A DNA stretch of 64,000 nucleotides, from NCBI GenBank assembly GCA_025642065.1, contig JAODUP010001431.1, positions 86,001-150,000 of the forward strand. The letters are read 5' to 3'. A program made the position numbers and the translations under genes. Source of the stretch: Paralvinella palmiformis. Taxonomy: Eukaryota > Annelida > Polychaeta > Terebellida > Alvinellidae. How positions within the stretch are numbered: the first letter of the stretch is position 1; every line of letters starts with the position of its first letter. Shown here in pieces: positions 25,096-38,004 of the stretch. The notes beneath the pieces were generated by a model. The model did not search any database, was not told the origin of the DNA, and was given only the letters and a program-made list of their open reading frames with translations.

Positions 25096-25739
25096 AACAA
25101 CCATAAACATTACTAACTTTTCTCAATGTGCTATCATCTCACAGTTAGCTGGACTGAGATATTTATAAATATTAGAAGCTATCAGATACCAAACCTGTAA
25201 CGTCAAAGACACATTTTGATACCATCGACTGAGCTAGAATATGAGCTAGAATAAGTTCGAAATAACCTCATTAACTTACAAATTACCTACGCTATCTCAG
25301 AAGACGGATTTATACACAATTTTCAAATATTCATTTTCTAACACATTTGAGATACATGAATAATAATGCGTTAGAATTACATTCTAGAAACAACTTTACA
25401 CATAAAAGGGTGTCTGATGGTGAAACTTTGATTAAGTTAGGTGTTTCAAATGCCCGGAAAATGCTTTTATATGTATTTTCTTATAAATACACTTCCTTGT
25501 TAATGACTGGAATGAATAAACATCGATATTTGTTTGATATACCAAAGAAAATAGTTGTAAATTACTATAAACCTTAGTATGGTCCTTGATGGTATGTCAG
25601 ACCTCGTGACGTTTATTGTTTAAATACTTGTTTATCTTCAGCCTAATTTGCTCTTGTAACACCAAACTCAACAAAATTACACTTTTAAATTTTTGTTTTA
25701 TGTTATTGTTTGTAGTAAGCTAAAAGTATCGAACCAAAT
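24301..25739. other. No gene; (ATT)n run at 25059-25093
   Basis: Unassigned AT-rich sequence with one ATT microsatellite. The 76-codon open frame at 25347-25577 has no recognisable motif. Confidence 0.55.
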
Positions 25740-27776
25740 ATAAAGGTAATCAGGCGAATTGAGTTATGAAACATTGTTCAAAGAACAACTCATATATACT
25801 AACAAAATAGTGTACCGATTAATCTAGATAATAATACTATATTCTGGGATAGGTCAATACACCTTTTTAGTTATTTTAGATGATAGTAATTTTAATATAA
25901 TGCCCCCAGAGACGTATTAGTTGGATTAATTAAACCTATTTTATGGTTGAGTGATTGGTAAAATTGATGAAATACTTCTCTCCATACATATGTAAGAACA
26001 TGACAGGAAGCTTTACTTCTTCTTCATAGTGTAAGTCTTATATCAGGAATCCCTGACATCGATCGTTATTAAGGATAGTAACATTAGTAATTGCTTTGTT
26101 ACAGAGACGTATCCTTTTGGATAATGTCTACTGATATACCTGGTGCTATGCTAATGGCTTCAAACAATGTCTAGACACAGTAACGGAGATAAATATATAA
26201 TGTGTCTACATAATAATATGCATCTTACTTATCTCGGTCATTTAAGAACAACAACAAAATGAAACCCCGGCTACGATCCTCCGATTGATGATGGGAAAGT
26301 CAGGATTATTAGGTCAGCATCTCGTTTCTATTGTGATATCAATCTATAAATCATTTATATTGATAATTTAAACAAAACACCATGTTATCAGCTAGTAGAT
26401 AAGTCACCTCTAAAGCCATTGTTCTTGCTAATATCTGTTTTGCTTTTACTAACAACAATTTGCATTACTATGATTAGTCGCAATATGAAGTATTTATTGT
26501 AAGTAATTCCCAAATCAAATATATTATATGTACAAACGTCGTAATAAATTTGTAGCATGTTTAGGATATGCGCACAGAAAGTGCTGACGTGGCACACACA
26601 GCCAAGCGTTTAGATCATCAGCATCTATCTCAAAATGCTCACATGTTAATGGCGTCAGTAAATAAACTGTTCAGCCATAGGTGTGGGAAATTGCCAGAAT
26701 AGTTTATTAAATTACTTTAAAATTTGGGGGAAAAATTTTTTAAATAAACTTTTTTAGTTTTTTGGGTGGGGGGAAAATTTCCCCGAGTGAAAAGGGTTAA
26801 AACCCAGGTTATAGGAAAATTGGTTAAATACTTCTTTCCTCTAGGTAAGAATCCGCAAGAATTTTAATTCCCTTTTTATTGTAAGCATTGGGTTTGACAA
26901 TACCCTTTTTTGGGATAACTTTAAATTTGGCAAGACACCAAAATTTCAAAGGGTTGAAATGGAAAAAAATTTGAAAGTAACAGTAAATTATAATGTTTTT
27001 ACTTTTAATAAAAAACTTCTTTTTATCTGGTAAAAGTAAAAAAAAAACCCCTCCCCTTGAGAATAACCTTTTGGCCTCATTTTTTCCCAAATTAAAAAAT
27101 TATCCAACTTTAGACAAACACTATAAATCTTATCACTATCTATTAACTGAGTTTTATGATTGACATGGTAATATACCGCTCATACGTAGCACATTTATTT
27201 TGGGCAAAGGACGTGCGTTTAGTACAAGTATATATCTCCTGTGATTTGACAGGTTTATATCACATGAGTATAACAATACTAATAAGGTCACCGCTAGGGC
27301 TGAGGATATTAGCTGAAAGATCGTTAGGCATCAGAGTTCAGCTGACCATGGTTTGCCTTATTACATGATATCTAAGTGACACTATTTTATCATCATCTTG
27401 AATTAAATGCCAACTGATACAGGAACATATACGCCAAGTTCCACATTCCACCTTACACGACACATTTGTCGATGAATAACGAATCGTCCTAGATAGTATC
27501 CGTTTGTGGGAACTGATATTAAGGAAGTCCAGATGTTGGATATCTTTAAAAACTGGTTCTTCAGGCTTCAAGTTAGAAAATACAAAGAACAATCTTACGT
27601 TTATTGTCCTATTATTCTACAAATTAAACCTCTCGGAAGCTTTTCTAACTCTGTATGGGGCTTATTTACAAGAAACAGATGTTTTACGCATCGAACATAA
27701 TTCGAGGTTTCTCTTGAGCAAGAAAACCTCGATAAAACAACCCGAGCTACAGGTAATTATATATATATATCGATAC

Positions 27777-27780
<4 letters not shown>
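25740..27780 (+). repeat. Repeat unit copy U3
   Basis: 26080-26230 matches 14640-14790 of U2, and 26215-26350 matches 15570-15720. Relative to U2 it therefore lacks the intervening ~780 bases, which hold module P and the AT tract. From 26450 to 27600 it follows the U2 extension. Its first part (25740-26130) also matches 30050-30500 (U4). An odd homopolymer-rich patch at 26700-27110 has no counterpart. Confidence 0.75.
26700..27110. other. Homopolymer-inflated patch, possible sequence artefact
   Basis: Runs of four to nine identical bases follow each other (G, A, T and C runs), unlike the rest of the window. Paralogous sequence on both sides aligns to U2, but this part does not. It may be a poorly base-called segment rather than true sequence. 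Confidence 0.5.
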
Positions 27781-27819
<39 letters not shown>

Positions 27820-28530
27820 TATGTATATTTAATAAAGCGCCTTTACTAGCATGAGCCATTCAAAGGCGCTGTACAAATAATATGTAATATAATAATACTC
27901 CAAATAATATGAATAAAGATAAGTTAAGATGAAACTTTCTTCCAGTTCGTAATTCATATACAAGTAACATTAGCTAAATTATATTAGCCGAATATAAATA
28001 AGATGATAGTATGATTAAAGATTGAATGAATGTGATGCAATGATACAACATATAACGGATGAACATGATGAATGAATCTTGATTAATACATTGAATATTA
28101 ATAATTTACTATCGCATTAAAGTTAGTGAATATTACAATTAAAATAAGTGCGAATAAGATCTTTTCATTTTCGTAATACGCCTTCTAAATACCTTTAGAT
28201 TAATAGCTCATTTAATATCGTTATCTAACTGATTATATATTTGAGCCCTTTCATATCTCAACGAGTTCTTACCATACTGTTTAGTGCTAAATTTAGGCAT
28301 CGTAACCCTGAATGAACCTCTGACATTATGAATGTCTATCTTTCAAACAAATAGTTCATGTAGTTAATTAAGTCCTATTTTATGAATAATCTTAAACATT
28401 TCAATCATAATAAGCTTGGGTTTATGTACATACTGAAGAGGTTTGAAAGCCACATTTCCTAATTCATAAACGTTGGATTGAATTTAAATATCCGTCTAAT
28501 TTCTGAAGTGTTACTGATTGGATCTGTGGA
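27781..28530 (-). mobile_element. 5'-truncated LINE, RT C-terminus and 3' UTR
   Basis: Minus-strand non-LTR retrotransposon remnant. One frame from about 28471 down to 28143 (roughly 110 codons, three in-frame stops) shows the pattern of a LINE reverse-transcriptase C-terminus: IHNVRGSFRV, KFSTKQYGKNSLRYERAQIY, QLDNDIK and FRRRITK. The 3' end at 27781-27890 is an AAT run plus a ~100-base UTR with a GCGCC/GGCGC stem, almost the same as in the LINE at 43903-47290. The C-terminal protein sequences, however, are clearly different, so the shared 3' end joins two distinct families. The element interrupts U3. Confidence 0.82.
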
Positions 28531-28599
28531 ATAAATTGTTTTACATGTTTAATGTTGTGATAACATACAAAGAACAAATAATTTTCTGTAGTCGAGGCA

Positions 28600-29300
28600 G
28601 AACAGTAACAGGCAGCAACATTTATTGTGGCAAATACATGCTACAAGATCCAATTATCGTAACCTACTGCTAATTAATTACTATCTGCCACATGTGTATT
28701 ATTACAATTTGTGTGTATCAAAGGGATTATATGTGCGCTGACCTTGATTGGCAGCCTATGGACACCAATGTCAAGGCCACTTGTTCTAGGTGTTCTACAG
28801 CCAGGAGATAAACAGATGACATTATACCTCTCTCTGATATGGATATGACAAGACTTGTTATGTCTAGCACAATGCCATAGCCAAATAGATTCTTTTCACA
28901 TCGTATCTTTGTATCATGTTCAATAGTTCCTCATGTACCACAAAGACAAATCACCAACAATTACAGTTTATGTCGTTAAAGCAATGTGTCCTTAGTTTAT
29001 CAATTTAGTATAAGACTTTGACTTAGGTTTATAGTGAAAGTCTTGAAATGAAAAGGTAATAAATTATTTAAATTGGAATCTATCAGTCAATAATTTGTTT
29101 AAATGATTTTGAGAATTTGGAGAGTGGTCAATGAATAATGACCTCTTGATAAGACCAATCAGTCAGTCAATTACTAATTTAGTAAATCAGTCAGACTGTC
29201 ACCAACTTGTCAGTCAGTTCTTCAGTCAGTCAGTGAGTGAGTCAGTGAGTGAGTGAGTCAGTCAGTCAGTGAGTTAATCAGTCAGTTAGTACATCTTTCA
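28600..29300 (+). repeat. Module Q, direct copy with GAGT/CAGT tail
   Basis: 28660-28850 resembles 4790-4960 (CTGCTAATTAATTACTATCTGCCACA against CTGCTATTAACTAATTACTATACGCCACA in copy 1). The tail at 29160-29300 consists of CAGT and GAGT tetramers, as at 5340-5385. It continues U3 after the LINE insertion. Confidence 0.65.
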
Positions 29301-29999
29301 TTTCATCAGTCAATTTTCATCAGTTATAATTACTTTACGTATATTATACTGTGTAATGATGTTATAATCATATTTAAGTCATACCGTCGGTTGTCGTAAA
29401 GTGGAACAGTCATAAGTTGCATAGGTCATAAGTCGACCACTACCTGTAATGAGATAGGTGCAGAAAAATGGATATTACGAGATACTCTAATTCGAGCTAT
29501 TTATATGCGTTTGTTGTACAATTTTGTTGTGATTAGAACTCTCATTCTTTATTAATAATCTATGTACATAAACTATTTGTCATCCTAACTCTGTCTAGTC
29601 AAACAAATGTCTGATACAGTTAGGAAATGCCATTAGTAATCTGAAGTAACTCAACAGGAGACTAATTTGATCTCAGCAGCTGATTTTATGGTGTTCATGT
29701 TTCTTCGTTACTGAACATTAAGTCAAATATATAGACTTCGATAGACTAGACTACCACTACTTCCTGCCTAAATGCGTGCTAGATTATTATATAGACATTT
29801 TATATATATACACTTTTTGATAAATAAATGCGATGAGTAAACATCGTCCATCAGATTGTTATAACAAATATAGTGGATTTGAAGAACAGTAGAGCATAGT
29901 ATGATACCAAGTACAAAGATAAAGTCGGCTAAATTTTTTGTTTATATATTATCGTATATGTTATGCTAGTGGTTATACAAGGTGTATATTCCTCCTGAA
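29301..29999. other. No recognisable gene or element
   Basis: AT-rich sequence with nothing recognised. Confidence 0.5.
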
Positions 30000-30528
30000 A
30001 CTTACTTATTCTATGTTCTATTTTGTAGTATGCTACACGAGTCGAGCGACCTCTACAGGTAATCAGGTGAACTAAACTATAAAACATCATTCGAAGAACA
30101 AACACTATATACAACCTGCGAAGACTACCAAAAAATGGGTTGAATCAATAAACTTGAAGGCTTTAGTTATTTTAGCTTACAGTAGTTTTTGTATGATGCC
30201 TTTTGAGGCTAGGAATCGTGATTGTATTGTTGATCGAGTGTATCACGCTGACCCCTTCATATACACGTGTGTACATCATTTCTACAAAATCGAATCCGTA
30301 CATTTACTGAATTGTTACCGCTAATATATGGCATAAAGACAACATCACGTTATATAATGTTGTGTACAAATATCACCACACTTTCTACTCGACCTGATTA
30401 AAGTATATCTTGGTGAATAAGCATAAATTATGTTTCATAAAACATTACTAATTACTTTGCTACACATATGCTTTCTTTTAGATAATGTCTATTAATTCAG
30501 TAACACAGTGTTCTTTCTAATTTTCACA

Positions 30529-30592
<64 letters not shown>

Positions 30593-30790
30593 CAGGAAGT
30601 ATGATTGGCTCTCATTGTTTGGTACTGAAATATTACTAGGATGGTTTAACTGTTAGATAGCATAAATGCGTTTATAATTAAATTAAATGTTTTCTTTGCA
30701 TTTAATATGTTTCGATCTTATTATTTTTATATCGATTATTTTTTCTTTAATCGATCAATTCATATGGCAATTATCGCCTACTTATCTCAT
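30000..30790 (+). repeat. Repeat unit copy U4 (partial)
   Basis: 30050-30230 matches 25740-25910, and 30450-30500 matches 26080-26135. After the AT tract, 30670-30790 resembles 15020-15130 of U2. It is short and decayed. Confidence 0.6.
30531..30588. repeat. (AT)n microsatellite
   Basis: Pure AT run inside U4, at the same relative place as the AT tracts of U1 and U2. Confidence 0.97.
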
Positions 30791-31479
30791 CCCTGTATCT
30801 ATGAGTTTAGGCAGTGAAGACCATCCAAATCAGATTGTGTCTGATTGACTTTAATGACCATTTAATGGTAAAGATATATACGTAAAAGGTGAATGTATTT
30901 CAGACTCAATCTATATAAAATAAAAAATAAAAAATGATGTAACCACATCTGAATTGGATATCCATTCCATATTTCAGCTGGAATTTCCAAAACAGATTGA
31001 AATATCAGCATTCGTCTAGCTGGGTGATTGAAGTCTGAAGTCTATGTGTAACAGGTCATTTAGAAATGATCAACTGACTTTTGCATAAGGGTGGGATAAA
31101 GTTCAAGAAACTATTATCTACTGGCCACACCCAACTATGAAAACCCTCTAAAAGCTGAAGATATCCTTAGAGAATTAACTAGGGAATATGTTTTGTTTGT
31201 CATATCATCTTTGTAAAATTACGCTAGCTTCGAGAAATCGAAATGTTGGTCATTAATAGTCCTGTCGTTGAGAGGTTACAGCAAGGAAGGATATGTTACG
31301 CGGATGCCATTGGCATAATTTTGTGAAAAGTCAGAGGGTGACCCGGAAGTGTATGATAAAAGGTCATGCAGTATGTTGAGATATTCACAGGTGATATCAA
31401 TCACTCAATTAAATAGGTTAAGTTGTAAGATTAGTACCAATAAATAAAGTAATATTGCAACTGTTGAAGGAAATTGAAA
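30791..31479. other. No recognisable gene or element
   Basis: Between U4 and E1. Nothing supportable seen. Confidence 0.5.
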
Positions 31480-32341
31480 TATTTATATTTCTAATTGTAT
31501 TTATTTAGAAAATTCTTAATTTTTAAACATTATATTAATTTAATTCACATGAAAACTTAAACTGTATCTAGTTCAGTTTCTTCAAATACGTCTATTCGTT
31601 CACTGCCTTGGTGTAAGGTCACTGGTGTAAGGTCGTCGTGCCTTACAATATACCCCTCTATCGCTAGCTATTCAACCACACAGACATTGAACACGAACAC
31701 CTATTATTTGTTATTTATCAAATTGTATATTGATGTCACTGATGTTTGTTACCGCCATGGAAGTGTCATCATTAGCTGAAGTATTAAAGAAATTAGGGTT
31801 CCTTAGAACAAATAGATTAATCATTTATGGGGTGTAGGTCTATTTGTATGGTCGGGGTGGGAAGCTCATTCAGGACAAAGTGGGACACGTTTTTCAGCCT
31901 CTATCTACCGTGTATAAGGTCCAATGATTCAATACTCGGATTAGATTAAACAACTAGAGACAGACCCTATACGTTTGCTTTCAAACCAAACACTGGACAT
32001 TGATTGATATGATGACATTTTGTCCTTTCGTGAAATAACCTTAAATATTAATTATTCCTCTGAACCATACCGAACCGTTAGAGTCATTATATTAAACTGC
32101 TACAAATAATCTGTTATCAAATTCATTACATTAACATGACCTGTGACGAAGAGGCTACAATATCGTAATATTTACTGCTCTACCGCATTTTGGGTATGAC
32201 TAGCCTATGAAAGTGCGGTCTTGCTCGTTTTGAATATCTATTCTTAAATTTTTGACAATATTCTATCACAATTTCGAAGCCAATCTAACGTTATCTCCAA
32301 GCTATTAAGTTATGAATGACTCACTTGTTGGGCGCATTTAG

Positions 32342-32647
32342 TTGGCAGTTAATTTGCTTTTTGGGTTCAGAGAAGACATTGTTGCAAAGGCGTTTATAGG
32401 CTTTCCAAGATCGCTATCTGCATTATATATGAGCGATATTATGGTGACGAGATTAAACGGCGGTCCGTTTTTATGGTTATTGGGCCTTGATGTAGCACAA
32501 GTTTGGACGAAACGACGAGCTTTGTATGTAAACAATTATGTCATCACGCCAATGGTTTCCAGGGCAAAGTCTTCGTTCGTCCACAGGAAATACCAGCTTG
32601 AGAAGAGTAAAGGATTTGTTGAAGAAATGATTTTGACAAATGTTTGA
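32342..32647 (+). other. 101-codon open frame in E1, judged non-coding
   Basis: The longest frame in E1 outside simple repeats. A related frame exists in E3 (61882-62181), and the U1 counterpart near 285-410 contains stops. Between E1 and E3 most base differences change the amino acid, so there is no sign of selection on a protein. No known domain recognised. Confidence 0.6.
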
Positions 32648-34914
32648 TGACTGTAAATCTGGTAAAGATGAGTTCGTAATGATCTCCGCTAATAGATACA
32701 ATCCACACGTAATTTACAGAAAGCTGATAGAAGAGTTAAGGAAGAACATTTACATTTTACCATTGATGTTTAGGTTGATGACATATTTCTAGATATTACG
32801 CAAGGAGCCCATATAGAAATATAAAGTATACCTAGAACGCTATCCACCATAACATAACTGATGTCTTCAAAGACTGAATAAAGCAGATGTTACTGTCACT
32901 TAGAGTCAATATACTCATTAGGCGTCAACAACGCATAGATTCACAATTCAATGGAATAAGATGTAAATAAAGATGAAAACACATTCCTAGCATATACAAC
33001 ACATTTCAAAGGAAGTTAATTAATTTCGGGCTTTTCTGAGCAAAACGTAGCTGATGTAACTTGGTATTAAATCCATACCTAGGTTAATGTTTCCAATTGT
33101 TTGAAAGCGTTTTTCAGTCGTAGTGAAATTACATTACTCTATACATACATTTTATGATAATCATTTATTCATTTTATTGTAAACATTTATTTATTTCAAG
33201 GTACTTTTTTTTCTCTAATATTTAAGTTATTTAATTTACTATATTAAAACCTGTCTTAACAGCAGAAATACGAACTTTGTGTTTTCTAAGATAAAAACAA
33301 CAATACATTTTAACAATTAAAAACAATAGTTATATTCCTACTGCAAATAGGTCGTCATGATCATGGTGCCGAGAAAGACAGTAACAATTGTATCCCCAAA
33401 GCGTTTTTGGTCGTCGTTAGCCCCAAAAAGACTGAGAATGTCAACCGTATTTCTGTTCTCTCGATATACGTGATAAATGGCGTTCTCGCAGGCCTTTAAT
33501 TAAGCGTAAACTGAACGATATCTGTGATAGTTTTCACGGTTTCTGAAATTAGGATATAGTATTCATATTGATGATTGCGTTGCTTATTTCTAGTGACACA
33601 TACTTTGCATATTTTAATTAGAGGAAATATTATTCTGTAGTACTGTGGGTTTCGTAGCCCGTCTCTAAGCTTTGTCATTTTGTCTAACCTGAGCCCTTAG
33701 TTTACGTATTCATTCTTCAAATCGTTTAAGTGGTAAACGTTTTTGTTTGTAATTCGTTTCGCTGTTGATCCCTCCGCACATATATCCTTCAGTATAAAAT
33801 AAACAATTACACGCGGATGTTTGCCTATTTGAATCCTAGAAGTCCGTCTTCTCAGATATCCACCCAACTCATTTCATTGTTTTATTTCACTTCTAGTCAT
33901 GTCACATAAAGAACGCTTCCAGTTTTGTTAGAACTCTCGGCTCTTGTGAAGCATCCCGGTTGATGCTGCTTACTAAAATCCATCTTGCCAATTATATCTT
34001 CAAGAACAATCCAATGTCATAATACACTTACCGGGAAGTTTATGAACTCTCTGTGCTAATAACAGTTAGAGTATTCCATAAATGGGTTAAACGAGAGAAT
34101 TCTATCTTTCTAATTTGCCACGTAATTACTAAGATATAAACTACGTGATCAGAGAAGTCATCTTATTTTCATTAATTTACTAATGTTATAAGGACAGGTA
34201 ATTTAGATATTCATTTACTACTTCAAAGTACATAATATTTGTGTCCTGGATGGCTTTCCATCATCATGTCATCGACTTGTTGTTGGTTCGATTGAGATAT
34301 GTCTTAGAATGGTATCAGATACAAAAACTGCTAACGACCTGGACACAGTTTGTTGACATGTACTCAGGTAGTGGCCACTAATGTTAACAGAAGTTTGGCT
34401 TATAAAAGATAGATTAATTCACATTGCAAAACGGGTACATATGCTATTGTATCTTTGAGTAAATATACATAGAACTACAAAAAAAGAAAAACTAACATCA
34501 TTGTCGTTAATGTTGTTAATGTAGTGAAACAGAAGATTCAATTATATTACATTAGATTAGATTTTGTAATAAACGACAAGATGTAATGAGATAAAGTGTA
34601 AGTCTAAAGGTAACGTATAAACACTCTTTGACAGACACGAAGACTGACACTTAGTAAAATTAATAGACTGGAGAGACAAATAGATATTGATGCCTCATTT
34701 GCTATGTATGTAGGTTAACAACAACGACGACGAGAACAACGACAATAATAACAACAACGTGAAAAACAATCTGAATTGATAAAATGATATATTTGCCAAT
34801 ATTTTAGTTAATTATCAGAAACAGTATAGTGTTTTGAAATATTGAAATAACATAACAATCATAGAAATGTAGGTTGATCACCCTATAATCTGTTGGAAAT
34901 CCATACTCTAATCG

Positions 34915-34917
<3 letters not shown>

Positions 34918-34991
<74 letters not shown>
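34918..34991. repeat. (AT)n-(GA)n compound microsatellite
   Basis: An AT run followed by a GA run. E2 has a much larger AT-GA-AT compound at the same place (47958-48200), and E3 has lost this part. Confidence 0.95.
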
Positions 34992-34993
<2 letters not shown>

Positions 34994-35744
34994 CGTTTAT
35001 ATAATACTGCTTTCAGTGATGCAAGTTGGCTCTTACATGTCTGGTCCACTTGACGAAGGTACCTGATGACTCTACAGCCTGATTGTGAATCATCTGCAAA
35101 GTACTGTAATTTCGACTATATATTTACAATACCAGAATCATGAAATTACATCACAATTTCAACCTTGAATTGGTTCAAATTAGAGAGATTCTTTTACCAT
35201 GACATCCAATGATATAACTGAGCCTATGGTTGTGTATCTTATCAATCAACCTTACGTTGACATAAATATTGAAGAATGTGTTTCCCTACCAGTACACAAA
35301 TCCAAATGAGTGATATATAGAGCTAATGATACTTAACAATCCATGTTTTGCTACTGGCTTGTTCTTTATTGTGGCTTACACAGGAATATATCGGAATCAA
35401 CATTCCAGCATATTCCTAATGCTCGCTCAGTTAGCAGTGATTCCAGTTGATCTAGAGTCTGAACTGTGTTCTCTCGTTCGCTTCTAGTATGGACAACAAA
35501 CCTTTTTATTGTTAATTTATGTGACGAAAGTTATAATAACATTGTAATAGCTCATGTAGCTTTTGAGCTAACGTATTAGCATACAATGTTTCATAGAGAA
35601 ATTATTCAACCCTGTTTTAGTCTGTTTGAATAAAAATCCATTTGATTGTCTAGACCTGTTGTCTGTAAAGCACGATTGACACAGTTAGGACAGAAATCGC
35701 CCTCGGGATTCCACAAATATAAACAACGAAACAATTAAATCATT

Positions 35745-36050
35745 TATATATCGCCATATATCAGGTGTAGTACCTTTCATAAGCGCTTTACAAAGATAAC
35801 ATTTATTATCCTTGACTCCGGCATATTTCAATCCAGCACACACCTCGACTCATAGGGGAGAATACAGCCCGTCCTGTATTACTAGGTGCAAGACATTACT
35901 GAAACACATAGTTTTCACGTCCTATCAGATTCTCATTTCTGGTTAAGTGTACAAGTTGTCACATGATGGCATCGTGGCTCAGGAGCCTCGAACGAGCGAG
36001 TATCAACATGAATCTGAGAGCATCACAGTCATTTGGATGAACGTTAACTT
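35745..36050 (-). mobile_element. SINE-like element with LINE-type 3' hairpin, copy in E1
   Basis: Read on the minus strand, a B-box-like TTCGAGGCTCC occurs near the 5' end (about 35985-35995). A ~200-base body follows, then a 3' end with AAAGCGCTTATGAAAGG and a GGCGATATATAAAT hairpin. The same structure is in E2 (49024-49350) and E3 (63465-63755) at the same place, so it inserted before the E copies separated. The A-box is weak; it could instead be a LINE 3' end. Confidence 0.6.
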
Positions 36051-37439
36051 CATGGAACATCCCTACGACTTCTGCCGTTATTGCTACTGACTCTTGAAAC
36101 TTCAAGGATAATTATATAATGTTGTAAAGTAAGCCAGGACCTTTGTGTACTTAATTACTTCGTGATGACCCCATGAATTTTCTTGAACAATCGAGCGCAA
36201 TTCATAACTTATCCGGAAATATTTCATTATATTACTTCAACTATATCAAGCTTGTTATTGACAACCACAAAAAATGTATTAATACAATTTTTTACAGGAA
36301 TGAATGATAAAGAATATTAAATATACAACGCCTAGAAAGATCAATCGTGAAGTATTTCGTGAAATGCACACATTGCAAGGTGATGACCAAATAAAGAACA
36401 TATTTATATCTTTCGACATAACAGTTATACATTGCTTCTCTAATAGACTTGATTTTAAGATTATAAAATAAGAACAGAAGCCACTCTATTTGATGACATT
36501 TGTCTTATCGGTTATGTCATGTTAGGCTTACAGTAATGTAAACATCTGGCTCCATTTCCATATTTATCTTACTATTATGTGCTAATGTAAACACCTTGTT
36601 AGTAATCCGGTTAGAATATCTCATCATGTGACTGGCTTGCTAACGAGGCTAATGGTTGGTGTCATGCGATCATTTCCACTGCTGATGTTGCACACCATTT
36701 CTAATTGTGAATAGAGAGACAATCATTGCGTTTCACGATTTCTTCAATAATGATTCACCAATAATCATCGCCCGTGTTCTGGGGTATTATCTATTGTTGT
36801 TATTGATGTAGTTGTTTTATCGTTGTTGTTGTTGTTGTTGCTACCGTTATTTACTCGTTTCACGAATGCGCTAACGCGAACACCCTTATTATATCGGTTT
36901 TATATAACATATGGATATTAAATGTTTGAAACAAAACTTCCACTGTTAGGATCTGGAACTAATTATATTACATAAGAAGTTGTCAGGAATACTCTTTACG
37001 ACAATCGGACCTGTAATACTTTATAAGAACAACAACAACAACCAGAACACAACATAGTAATCCAGAAATATTCAATATGTCATTTTCTAGAAAGTACATA
37101 CTTATCTTGAAGAATGTTAAGAAAGTATCTAAACATTTGTAAGAAGAGATACATTTCTAACCCCTTTCATAGTTTGTTCTATATCGTGACATGATATGAT
37201 ATCAATTTACTTCCAGTTTACACTAATGGACGATACATCAGGTACACATTTCAATGACTTAGTATTAATATCCTGTCTAGTAATGAATGACCTGATAACT
37301 TATGTTAGCCTTTGATAACATTTATATGTTGTTTTTGGAATTAGTTTGAATTCTTTATATTTCAAATGGAGGTTATAAGCACAACACTAATTATATATAT
37401 CTCTGGGAATAATGTTACTGCGTTGCTTGTTTATTTCTC

Positions 37440-37840
37440 TTTATTCGTTCGTTTGTTTCTGTTAATTTGTTTGTTTGTTTATTTTCCGATCGATTCCTTC
37501 CGATCGTCGACTTCGGTTTGTTTTTTAATTTGATTCTTTTTATCTCTTTTTTTGGCAATTTCTCTATTTAAAAAAATTAATATTTGTTTTAATACTAGCT
37601 TGCTTATCGTAGTTTGCATTAATTTGTTGTGTTTTTTTTTATGCTCGCTTGATGGTTATGAGCGATATTCGTTTGTTAGTTTTGTTTCCTTCGAATGTTT
37701 CTAAGATGGTTTTCGTTGTTTTGCTTGTTTCTTGGTAGTTTTTCTTCTTCTCACTTTCGTTTGTTTTGTGTGTGACAAAAGTGAGTTAATCTTTAATTGT
37801 TTCGTTATTTGTTAATTTGGGTTTGTCAACGCCTTATTTG
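37440..37840. repeat. T-rich, (GTTT)-rich low-complexity DNA
   Basis: Strongly T-biased strand with GTTT tetramers and TTTTTTT runs. E2 has nothing similar at 50240-50400, so it arose or was lost after the copies split. Confidence 0.7.
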
Positions 37841-37930
37841 GTGCACCAACATATCTTACATCAAATGAAAACTAAATAAGAGACAAATATCAATTTGGTT
37901 TATGATATCCTCATAGATGTATAAATATAA

Positions 37931-37932
37931 AT

Positions 37933-38002
<70 letters not shown>
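37931..38002. repeat. (AT)n microsatellite
   Basis: AT run with one AATA interruption near its start. Confidence 0.97.

Positions 38003-38004
<2 letters not shown>

Noticed and set aside
32342..32647. 101-codon frame with a related frame in E3 (61882-62181)
   Set aside because: Non-synonymous changes dominate and the U1 equivalent has stops. No domain recognised.
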